DNA of 64,000 nt, taken from contig NZ_JABFTT010000002.1 of assembly GCF_021404465.1 (NCBI RefSeq), positions 310,001-374,000 of the forward strand, in the 5' to 3' direction. The notes under the pieces were generated by a model. The model was not told where the DNA came from, searched no databases, and saw only the letters and a list, made by a program, of their open reading frames with translations. Below are positions 56,392-64,000 of this stretch, piece after piece. Each line of letters starts with the position of its first letter. The first letter of the stretch is position 1. The translations under genes were made by a program, and so were the position numbers. This DNA is from Billgrantia zhangzhouensis (lineage in GTDB: Bacteria > Pseudomonadota > Gammaproteobacteria > Pseudomonadales > Halomonadaceae).

Positions 56392-56616
56392 GTGATTACC
56401 ATGCTGCGCCTCGCATTTCCTCTTGGTCTTGCCCTTGGCCTCGCCCTGCTCGCGGGCTGCACCACCTACACCTACGAAGACGGCAACCGCGAGACCCTAT
56501 GGGGCGTCCCGGCCGAGGAGGAAACCCGGCGCTATGAGGACGATCGCCAGGCCGAAGGCGTACGCTATCGCGTACCGGGACAGGTCGACGAGACCCGCAG
56601 CGAAGCGGAGCAGTGA
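56392..56616 (+). CDS. small outer-membrane-type lipoprotein of unknown function
   Basis: A 74-residue protein with a lipoprotein signal: a short basic start, then LRLAFPLGLALGLALLAGC with the lipobox LLAGC and the acylated cysteine near residue 22. The mature part is about 50 charged residues (TTYTYEDGNRETLW...). GTG at 56392 was chosen because AAGGGA lies six bases upstream; an ATG three codons later lacks a ribosome site. It lies 75 nt after the TRAP operon and converges on the DUF938 gene. Confidence 0.68.
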   Translation: MITMLRLAFPLGLALGLALLAGCTTYTYEDGNRETLWGVPAEEETRRYEDDRQAEGVRYRVPGQVDETRSEAEQ

Positions 56617-56622
56617 CACCGC

Positions 56623-57222
56623 TCAGGCATGCAGGCGCAGCACCACGCTGAGGTTGTTGGCCGGCATCTCGATGGCCTGCTCGAGCATGAAGCCATGCGG
56701 CTGGGCCTCGGCCACGACGCTCTCGAGATCGCGTACCCCCCAGCGCGGATCGCGCGCCTTGAGATCGGCATCGAAGGCGGCGTTGCTTGCTGCGGTATGG
56801 CGACCGTCACGGCGGTACGGTCCGTAGAGATAGAGCACCCCGCCCTCTCGCAGCCGCTGCGCCGATCGCGCCATCAGTGCTTCGGTCACTTCCCACGGCG
56901 AGATGTGCACGAGGTTGATCGCCACCACGGCGTCGAAGGGACCGGCCGGCCAGATCCCCCCAACATCCAGCGGCATGGGCGCTTGCAGGTTGGCGAGGCC
57001 GGCGTGTTCGCGCCAAGCCGAAATCGAATCGCGCGCCTCGGGATTGGGATCGCTGGGCTGCCACTCCCAGCCTGGTCTTGCAGCGGCAAAGTGCACTCCG
57101 TGCTCGCCGCTGCCGCTGGCTACCTCCAGGATCCGGGCCCGTTCGGGCAGGATCATGCTCAAGACATCGAGTATCGGCTGGCGATTGCGAGCCGCGGCTG
57201 GGCTCATCATGCGGCGGCTCAT
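56623..57222 (-). CDS. DUF938 family SAM-dependent methyltransferase-like protein
   Basis: A 199-residue class I methyltransferase fold. The SAM-binding motif ILEVASGSGEHGVHFA is at about residues 31-46, with WQPSDPNPEA as motif II and FDAVVAINLVHISPW as motif IV. The ending NNLSVVLRL is typical of DUF938. The N-terminus RRMMSPAAARNRQPIL is the usual DUF938 opening. No substrate is known for the family. The 3' ends of this gene and the lipoprotein gene are 6 nt apart. Confidence 0.88.
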   Translation of the reverse strand: MSRRMMSPAAARNRQPILDVLSMILPERARILEVASGSGEHGVHFAAARPGWEWQPSDPNPEARDSISAWREHAGLANLQAPMPLDVGGIWPAGPFDAVVAINLVHISPWEVTEALMARSAQRLREGGVLYLYGPYRRDGRHTAASNAAFDADLKARDPRWGVRDLESVVAEAQPHGFMLEQAIEMPANNLSVVLRLHA

Positions 57223-57271
57223 GGTCTCGGTCGGCCTCGCTGTTCATGGTCGGTTAGATGGATACGAACAA

Positions 57272-57293
57272 GGCCCCGGTGACTGCCGGGGCC
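57272..57293 (-). terminator. hairpin downstream of the 50-residue ORF
   Basis: GGCCCCGG pairs perfectly with CCGGGGCC around a 6-nt loop, 20 nt after the small ORF's stop on the minus strand. Only TTGTTCG follows, so termination is plausible but unproven. Confidence 0.55.
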
Positions 57294-57313
57294 TGAATTT
57301 CACGGATGACGAC

Positions 57314-57466
57314 TCACGGATGGCGGCGACGCTGGTGCTCTGCCGTCGAGCGCGCCTGACGCCCACGAAAGCCGTCGATCATCTGCTTGCCCTTGCGCCT
57401 GAGCCTCTCACGATTTTCCGGTTTGCGCAGCCACCATGCTGCCGCGAGTCCTATTAGCTTCTTCAT
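57314..57466 (-). CDS. small basic hypothetical protein, 50 residues
   Basis: An ATG at 57466 preceded by a near-perfect AGGAGGT at ideal spacing opens a 50-codon frame on the minus strand. The protein starts MKKLIGLAAAWWLRKPENRE, a short hydrophobic stretch followed by a strongly basic helix (RERLRRKGKQMIDGF) and an Arg/His-rich end. It could be a small membrane-associated or nucleic-acid-binding protein. I do not recognise the family. The ribosome site and the terminator-like hairpin behind it support a real gene. Confidence 0.6.
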   Translation of the reverse strand: MKKLIGLAAAWWLRKPENRERLRRKGKQMIDGFRGRQARSTAEHQRRRHP

Positions 57467-57606
57467 ACCTGACCTCCTGTTGTCGGGCGGGCGACTCTTC
57501 CTGTATGGACCGCGGCACGGGTCAGGTCAAGCGTAGCGGCCCCCTTCCGACCATGGCTCCGGCCTCGTCGTCATTCGCCAAGCATGGCTTCCTCTGCCAT
57601 GGTTAA

Positions 57607-57621
57607 GGTGGTTCAACCACC
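57607..57621. promoter_or_regulatory. perfect 15-bp palindrome before the 83-residue ORF
   Basis: GGTGGTT-C-AACCACC lies directly in front of the ribosome site (GGAGGAAG) of the small gene at 57634. In RNA it would form a 7-bp stem with too small a loop, so a DNA operator is more likely. Confidence 0.45.
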
Positions 57622-57633
57622 ATGGAGGAAGTC

Positions 57634-57885
57634 ATGACGCGAACGGCACGTGTCGAGCCGATCAAGGAAGAGAGTCGCGAGGCGATTCTGGTAAGCGGTT
57701 GGCGGGTGCTCGACGTCACCGATCCCGACCTGCCGCAGGAGATCTCGCGCCACGATACCGAACCGGAGGCCATCGAGGCCGCCCGCCAGTACGAGCACGA
57801 GACCTCGCTCGAACCTGGGTCACCACCCGACGACACCCAGGATTACGATGCCTCCGATCCCCAAGGCGGCAAGGATCTACCCTGA
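57634..57885 (+). CDS. small acidic hypothetical protein, 83 residues
   Basis: The ATG at 57634 has GGAGGAAG five bases upstream, better than an ATG at 57622. The protein is acidic, with a compact first half (EAILVSGWRVLDVTDPDLPQEISRHDTEPEAIEAA) that could form a small beta-beta-alpha unit. The second half is disordered in character, rich in Asp, Pro and Gly (PPDDTQDYDASDPQGG). I do not recognise it. Acidic composition is common in halophile cytoplasmic proteins. A hairpin follows. Confidence 0.6.
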   Translation: MTRTARVEPIKEESREAILVSGWRVLDVTDPDLPQEISRHDTEPEAIEAARQYEHETSLEPGSPPDDTQDYDASDPQGGKDLP

Positions 57886-57893
57886 AACCTTCA

Positions 57894-57915
57894 CCGAGCT
57901 TGAGCCCGGGCTCGG
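57894..57915 (+). terminator. hairpin after the 83-residue ORF
   Basis: CCGAGC pairs with GCTCGG and an inner GCCC with GGGC is possible, starting 9 nt after the stop. There is no T-run. The rest of the 57886-58133 gap shows nothing clear, apart from presumably the hutC promoter. Confidence 0.4.
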
Positions 57916-58133
57916 CATGGCCAGTCGTGCTTGCCGGGCCACTCTATATCGCCCGAAGGGCTGGAAAGTTTCTTTCCGCTTAATTAGCGACACTCGGTTT
58001 CGAGCGAACATGACGAGCGACCGTCAGGCTAGCTTCAAGGCTATGGACATTTGGCGGCAGGTGCCTTGCGTCCGCCATCCGGTTAGACTGGGTGCCTAGA
58101 CAATTCGCTTTTGCATGAAGGACTCAGCACAGC

Positions 58134-58850
58134 ATGGGCAGCACGCTCCCGCTCTACCTGCAGATTCAGCAGCACCTGCTAAGGAAGATCAACGACGGTG
58201 AGTGGCCGGCGCATCACCAGATCCCCCCCGAAGAGCGCCTGGCTCGCGATTTCGGCGCCAGCCGCATGACCGCCAACAAGGCGATCCGCGATCTGGTGCA
58301 GCAGGGCTACCTGACTCGTCAACCGGGGCTCGGTACCTTCGTCACCGACCGCAAGGCCGAATCGTCGCTGGTCGACGTGCACAACATCGCCGAAGAAGTG
58401 CGCGGACGCGGCCATCGTTACGGCAACGACGTGCTGCTTGCCGAGGCCATTGCCGCCGACGACGAAGTGGCGCTGCGCCTGGGCGTTCGCCTCGGGACCC
58501 GAGTCTTCCATACGCGCATCGTGCATCGTGAGAACGGTGTGCCGATCCAGCTCGAGGAGCGCTTCGTCAATCCGCGCTGGGTACCCGATTATCTGGAGAC
58601 CGATTTCAGCTGCCACACGCCCAATGAGATCCTGGTGGCGGCCTGCCCCATCACCGATATCGAGCACGTGGTCGAGGCGATACGGGTCGACAGCGTTACC
58701 GCAGGGTACCTGGAGATCGATGTCTCGCTCCCCTGCCTGAGCATGATCCGGCGCACCTGGTCGGGAGAGCACCTGATCAGCTACGCCCGACTGATCCATC
58801 CGGGCGATCGTTACAAGTTGCGCTCCGCAGTGCACCGCAACAACGCCTGA
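58134..58850 (+). CDS. hutC: histidine utilisation repressor HutC
   Basis: A 238-residue GntR-family regulator. The winged helix-turn-helix is at about residues 5-75 (LPLYLQIQQHLLRKINDGEW, RMTANKAIRDLVQQGYLTRQPGLGTFV). The UTRA effector domain follows (RVFHTRIVHRENGVPIQLEERFVNP), which binds urocanate in HutC. It represses hut genes until urocanate accumulates. Two matching 12-bp operators lie between the next gene and hutI. AAGGA lies 12 nt upstream of the ATG, a wide spacing. Confidence 0.93.
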   Translation: MGSTLPLYLQIQQHLLRKINDGEWPAHHQIPPEERLARDFGASRMTANKAIRDLVQQGYLTRQPGLGTFVTDRKAESSLVDVHNIAEEVRGRGHRYGNDVLLAEAIAADDEVALRLGVRLGTRVFHTRIVHRENGVPIQLEERFVNPRWVPDYLETDFSCHTPNEILVAACPITDIEHVVEAIRVDSVTAGYLEIDVSLPCLSMIRRTWSGEHLISYARLIHPGDRYKLRSAVHRNNA

Positions 58851-58903
58851 GCGTTGGAGAATGCCGTGGCCGGGCGGGTGCTCGACCACGGAGCTGAGTC
58901 GGA

Positions 58904-60235
58904 TCAGGCGCCGCCCATGGCCTGGACCAGGTAACCTGCCGGCACGGCAAGCATCAGGCTCAACGCCACGCGCAGGCACCAAACCACCACGATGCGCCCT
59001 ACCGAAAGCGGAATGCTGGTCGCCAGGATGCAGGGAATCGAAGCGGAGAAGAACAGCACCGCCGAGACCGATACTACGCCGGCAGCGAAACGGGCGACGA
59101 ACTCGGCTTCCGTCATCAGCAATGCGGGCAGGAACATTTCTGCCAGTCCCGCCGCAGATGCCTGAGCCAGCGCCATGCCGTCCTCCAGCCCCCAGATCGC
59201 CACGAAGGGGTAGAACAGCAGCCCCAGCCACTCGAACAGCGGGGTGTACTTGGCCACCAGCAGCCCGAGCAATCCCACCGACATAATCGACGGCAGGATA
59301 CCGATAGCCATCAGCAGCCCTTCCCGCACGTTCAACGCCACGCTGCGATGTAGCCCCGGCGCCCTGTCCGCCACTGCAAGCCCGGTCTTCCACGCGGTGG
59401 CCAGTCGCTTGCCGGGTATGGCCTCGGGCTCGCCATCGCTCCTGTCATCGTTCATTTGCGACAACGGCGGCAAGCGAACGGTGACAGCGGTGACCGCGAA
59501 GGTGATCGCCAGCGTCAACCAGAAGTAGAGATTCCATACGCTCATCAGCTCCAGGGTACGCGCCACGATGATCATGAACGTCGCCGAGACCGTGGAGAAG
59601 CCGGTGGCGATGATGGCCGCCTCCCGTGCCGAGTACTGCCCTGCCTGGTAGACCCGGTTAGTGATCAGCAGGCCGATCGAGTAACTGCCCACGAACGAAG
59701 CCACCGCATCGATGGCGCTGCGTCCCGGCGTGCGCCAGATCGGCCGCATGACCGGCTGCAGCAATACACCGACCAGCTCCAACAGCCCGTAGCCGATCAG
59801 CAGCGCCAGGAATACCGCACCGATCGGCACGATCAACCCGACTGGTATCACCAGTTTGTCGAACAGGAACGGCAGCATGTCCGGCTCATGCAGCAGTCCC
59901 GGCCCCCAGCCGGTCAGCGCCATCACGGCTACCGCCACGCCGGCCAGCTTCAGCACGGTGAAAATACGCTCGGTCAGGTTGCGCTTCCAGGTCCCCTTCC
60001 ACAATGGATAAGCCGCGCCGGCCACGATCAGCGTCAGCGCATACAGGCCGGCGGCTTCGCCCAGCAGGCCCCGGGCTGCGGTGACCATATGGTCGAGCAA
60101 GATGCTCTGGCGCCCGCCGAGAGTGACGGGAACGAAGAAGATCAAGATGCCCAGTGAGCTGGGCACGAACAGCTTGGCTGCCGTGATCCAGGCGCCACCG
60201 CGCAAATTGCGGGTGGCCGGTTCCGGTATCGCCAT
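58904..60235 (-). CDS. YjiH-family membrane protein with nucleoside-recognition/gate domain, candidate hut transporter
   Basis: A 443-residue polytopic membrane protein with about ten segments. It matches the YjiH family, with blocks SSLGILIFFVPVTLGGRQSILLDHMV (about residue 22), YGLLELVGVLLQPVMRPIWRTPGRSAIDAVASFVGSYSIGLLITNRVYQAGQYS around 145-205 (gate domain), and SVSAVLFFSASIPCILATSIP. GAGGAAACG precedes the ATG at 60235. It is divergent from hutI, with a HutC-type operator 60 nt upstream of its start, so it is very likely part of the hut regulon. Transport of histidine or urocanate is inferred from context only. Confidence 0.83.
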   Translation of the reverse strand: MAIPEPATRNLRGGAWITAAKLFVPSSLGILIFFVPVTLGGRQSILLDHMVTAARGLLGEAAGLYALTLIVAGAAYPLWKGTWKRNLTERIFTVLKLAGVAVAVMALTGWGPGLLHEPDMLPFLFDKLVIPVGLIVPIGAVFLALLIGYGLLELVGVLLQPVMRPIWRTPGRSAIDAVASFVGSYSIGLLITNRVYQAGQYSAREAAIIATGFSTVSATFMIIVARTLELMSVWNLYFWLTLAITFAVTAVTVRLPPLSQMNDDRSDGEPEAIPGKRLATAWKTGLAVADRAPGLHRSVALNVREGLLMAIGILPSIMSVGLLGLLVAKYTPLFEWLGLLFYPFVAIWGLEDGMALAQASAAGLAEMFLPALLMTEAEFVARFAAGVVSVSAVLFFSASIPCILATSIPLSVGRIVVVWCLRVALSLMLAVPAGYLVQAMGGA

Positions 60236-60294
60236 GGTCGTTTCCTCGCGTTGTGATTGTGGTCGTGGGGCTCGTCCTGCCACTTGGCAGCGTC

Positions 60295-60306
60295 TTGTAT
60301 ATACAA
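60295..60306. promoter_or_regulatory. HutC operator, YjiH-gene side
   Basis: TTGTATATACAA, a perfect 12-bp palindrome of the known HutC type, 60 nt upstream of the YjiH-family start codon. Confidence 0.8.
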
Positions 60307-60371
60307 TAAGGCTTGACCAAGCACCAAAAGCGATTTGCCGAAGCTTCTCGTACTTTAGTCTAAAACCATAT

Positions 60372-60391
60372 CTTATCCGCTAAACGATAAG
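60372..60391. promoter_or_regulatory. inverted repeat in the AT-rich hut intergenic region
   Basis: CTTATC and GATAAG flank an 8-nt spacer midway between the two HutC operators. It is a second, different symmetric element in an AT-rich stretch and could bind another regulator. It may be chance. Confidence 0.3.
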
Positions 60392-60502
60392 TTCATAATA
60401 CATTGTTTTTAATAAATTAAATGAACCAAGCGGCGAACTGGACACGGTTTGTCTCCGGTGTCTCCCCGAGAACCGCTTGACCTCACGGTTGCGACAATTT
60501 AA

Positions 60503-60514
60503 TTGTATATACAA
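60503..60514. promoter_or_regulatory. HutC operator, hutI side
   Basis: TTGTATATACAA again (extended to ATTGTATATACAAT), identical in the 12-bp core to the site at 60295. It ends 20 nt upstream of the hutI start, where a bound repressor would block transcription start. Confidence 0.85.
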
Positions 60515-60534
60515 TACGCATGACAGGAGCCATC

Positions 60535-61767
60535 ATGACCACGCACCCACCGATCCGCCGACTCTGGCGCGACGTCACTCTGTTCGATGGCATGGATACC
60601 CTACCCGAGCCGATGGCGGTCATCGTCGAGGGCGGGCACATCGTGCGCGTCGTACCTTCCGCCCGGCTCGCCGACGACGAAGCCGCAACCTGCACGCTGC
60701 AAGGGACTGGAGGAGTGCTGACCCCCGGTCTCGTCGACTGCCATACCCATCTGGTGTTCGGCGGCTCGCGAGCCGATGAGTTCGAGAGCCGCCTGGAGGG
60801 TGTCAGCTACGAGGAGATCGCCCGACGCGGCGGCGGGATACTGAGTACGGTGCACGCCACTCGGGCCGCCAGCGAGGAAGCCCTCTTCCACGCAGCGAAA
60901 CCGCGGCTCGAAGCCTTGATGCGCGAAGGTGTAACGACCGTGGAGATCAAGTCCGGCTACGGCCTGAGTGTCGCCGACGAACTGAAGATGCTGCGCGTGG
61001 CACGCCGACTCGGCGAAGAACTGCCGGTGCGGGTGGTCACCACCCTGCTGGGGGCCCATGCCCTACCGCCGGAGTACAAGGACAACAGCGACGGCTACAT
61101 CGACCTGGTGTGCCGCGAGATGATCCCTGCCGCGGCCGCCGAGGGACTGGCCGATGCCGTTGACGTGTTCTGCGAGAAGATCGCCTTCTCCGTGACCCAG
61201 TGCGAGCGCGTCTTCGAGGCCGCCGAAGCTCACGGCCTGCCGATCAAGGCCCATGCCGAGCAGCTCTCGAACCTGGGCGGCAGCGCCATGGCGGCCCGGC
61301 ATGGCGCGCTTTCCGCCGACCATATCGAATATCTTGACGTGGAAGGCGTCAGCGCCCTGCACGAGGCCGGCAGCGTCGCGGTGCTGCTGCCCGGCGCTTT
61401 CCATACCCTGCGTGAGACGCAGTTGCCGCCCATTGCCGCGCTGCGCGAAGCCGGCGTGCCCATGGCCATCGCCACCGACGCCAACCCCGGCAGCTCACCG
61501 CTGTTCATGCCGACGCTGATGCTCAACTTCGCCTGCACCCTGTTCCGCCTGACGCCACGCGAGGCCCTGGCCGGCATGACCGCCCACGGCGCCCAGGCGC
61601 TGGGCCTGCACACGCAGCAATTGGGGCGCATCGTTCCGGGCGCTCCGGCGGACCTGTGCCAGTGGGATGTCGAATCGCCCGCCGAGCTGGCCTACGCCGT
61701 ACAGCCCGGTCGACTGCGTCAACGCGTTTATGGAGGGGAACCGACCCATGTCCAAGGACAGCACTGA
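60535..61767 (+). CDS. hutI: imidazolonepropionase
   Basis: A 410-residue amidohydrolase converting imidazolone propionate to N-formimino-glutamate, the third step of histidine degradation. Motifs include the metal-ligand [19 protein letters not shown] (about residues 67-85), [43 protein letters not shown] and [10 protein letters not shown]. The ATG at 60535 has AGGAG six bases upstream; one at 60520 lacks it. Its end overlaps hutG by 20 nt. It is under the HutC operator just upstream. Confidence 0.95.
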   Translation: MTTHPPIRRLWRDVTLFDGMDTLPEPMAVIVEGGHIVRVVPSARLADDEAATCTLQGTGGVLTPGLVDCHTHLVFGGSRADEFESRLEGVSYEEIARRGGGILSTVHATRAASEEALFHAAKPRLEALMREGVTTVEIKSGYGLSVADELKMLRVARRLGEELPVRVVTTLLGAHALPPEYKDNSDGYIDLVCREMIPAAAAEGLADAVDVFCEKIAFSVTQCERVFEAAEAHGLPIKAHAEQLSNLGGSAMAARHGALSADHIEYLDVEGVSALHEAGSVAVLLPGAFHTLRETQLPPIAALREAGVPMAIATDANPGSSPLFMPTLMLNFACTLFRLTPREALAGMTAHGAQALGLHTQQLGRIVPGAPADLCQWDVESPAELAYAVQPGRLRQRVYGGEPTHVQGQH

Positions 61768-62725
61768 TCTGCACTTGGCCGAGTCGGACATCGATATGTC
61801 CGTGTGGGCCGGGCGCGAGGACCCGGAACCCGACAGCCTGCGCTGGCATCAGGTCATCACGCCGGTGAAGCAGAGCAGCCCCCCCGGCGCCGCCCTGCTC
61901 GGCTTCGCCTCGGATGCCGGCGTGGCCCGCAACCAGGGCCGCGTGGGTGCCGCCGAAGGCCCGCGGGCACTGCGCAAGGCACTGGCACCGCTGGCCTGGC
62001 ATCGCAACGCGCCGGTGTTCGATGCCGGCGACGTGAGCTGCCACGGCAACGACGACCTCGAAGCGGCGCAGCAGCGCCTGGCCGAACGGGTCGCCGCCCT
62101 GCTATCGGCGTCGCACCTGCCGCTGATTCTCGGCGGCGGCCATGAGGTAGCCTTCGGTAGCTGGTCGGGCCTGGCACGCCACTTCGGGGCGCAGGGCGAG
62201 GCTTGCCCGCGGATCGGCATCGTCAACCTCGATGCCCACTTCGATTTACGCGATCCAAGCCACGTGCGCTCCTCCGGCACGCCCTTCGCCCAGATCGCCG
62301 CCGAGTGCGACCGTCGAGGCTGGCCGTTCCGCTACGCCTGCCTGGGCGTGAGTCGGGCCAGTAATACCCGCGCCTTGTTCACCCGGGCCAGGGAACTGAA
62401 CGTGCTGGTACGCGAGGACCACGAGATCGATGCCCTGCGCCTCGATGCCATCGTGCGCGACCTGCAGCGCTTCATGGCCCGCTGCGACCACCTCTATCTC
62501 AGCATCGACCTGGACGTGCTGCCGGCCGCCGAGGCACCGGGGGTCAGCGCCCCCGCCGCCCGTGGCGTCCCCCTGGCGCTGATCGAACCGTTGCTCGAGG
62601 CCGTACGCGACAGTGGCAAGCTGCGCCTGGCCGACATCGCCGAGCTCAACCCGAGCTTCGATATCGACGGCCACACCGCCAAGGCCGCGGCACGCCTGAT
62701 CCACCGGCTGACGCTGGATACCTGA
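61748..62725 (+). CDS. hutG: formimidoylglutamase
   Basis: A 325-residue ureohydrolase (arginase fold) splitting N-formimino-glutamate into glutamate and formamide. Manganese-ligand motifs are in order: [10 protein letters not shown] (about residues 134-143), [10 protein letters not shown] (about 159-168) and SIDLDVLP (about 252-259). The start at 61748 lies inside the end of hutI; an in-frame ATG at 61730 is an alternative with weaker fit. It is translationally coupled with hutI. Its presence implies the four-step pathway that releases formamide. Confidence 0.93.
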   Translation: MSKDSTDLHLAESDIDMSVWAGREDPEPDSLRWHQVITPVKQSSPPGAALLGFASDAGVARNQGRVGAAEGPRALRKALAPLAWHRNAPVFDAGDVSCHGNDDLEAAQQRLAERVAALLSASHLPLILGGGHEVAFGSWSGLARHFGAQGEACPRIGIVNLDAHFDLRDPSHVRSSGTPFAQIAAECDRRGWPFRYACLGVSRASNTRALFTRARELNVLVREDHEIDALRLDAIVRDLQRFMARCDHLYLSIDLDVLPAAEAPGVSAPAARGVPLALIEPLLEAVRDSGKLRLADIAELNPSFDIDGHTAKAAARLIHRLTLDT

Positions 62726-62765
62726 ACCGACACTAGCGACTTGCTACACCAGAGAGAACACGACG

Positions 62766-64000
<1,235 letters not shown>

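Overview
The window is a compact, GC-rich stretch of a gammaproteobacterial chromosome, most likely from Halomonas or a close relative (Halomonadaceae). That placement is an inference. It rests on the gene order tRNA cluster-tig-clpP-clpX-lon-hupB-ppiD (as I recall it from Pseudomonas-like genomes), the number of TRAP transporters, a YehZYXW-type osmolyte ABC importer, and general protein similarity. I see no rRNA, insertion sequence, prophage or CRISPR array, and no gene-free stretch longer than 300 bases. The longest gaps are 60236-60534 (operators described below), 10238-10518 (one operator-like palindrome), 29744-30001 (nothing recognisable) and 57886-58133 (one hairpin).

Left part (1-14.3 kb): the start of a leftward ABC ATPase, a divergent MarR-like regulator with lower GC, a VOC protein and a three-gene TRAP transporter. 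Leftward from there come a Hanks-type protein kinase, the branched-chain 2-oxoacid dehydrogenase genes bkdA1-bkdA2-bkdB without an E3 gene, and a four-gene osmolyte importer (osmF-yehY-yehX-yehW).

Central part (14.4-36 kb) is mostly housekeeping: DUF1853, cysS, glnS, ppiB, lpxH, a YeiR-like COG0523 metallochaperone GTPase with a Zur-like box, ppiD, hupB, lon, clpX, clpP, tig, the tRNA operon Pro-Arg-His-His, folD, mtnN, pyrC, a small membrane protein, a DadA-like oxidoreductase and a TerB-like protein. Proteostasis genes dominate: trigger factor, ClpXP, Lon and the foldases PpiB and PpiD.

Right part (36-57 kb) is accessory and catabolic: a second TRAP system, a YdfG-like dehydrogenase, and a LysR gene next to a CaiB-type CoA transferase plus HMG-CoA-lyase-family gene. 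Then comes an FCD-type GntR regulator divergent from a peptide/opine ABC importer, with a D-2-hydroxyacid dehydrogenase, a DMT exporter, an aminotransferase and a GNAT enzyme downstream, and a third TRAP system. The order suggests one uptake-and-degradation unit for an organic or amino acid that cannot be named from sequence.

The right end (58-64 kb) is a histidine utilisation locus: hutC, a divergent YjiH-type membrane protein, hutI, hutG and the 5' part of hutU. Two identical 12-bp palindromes of HutC type lie between the YjiH gene and hutI. hutH is not in the window.
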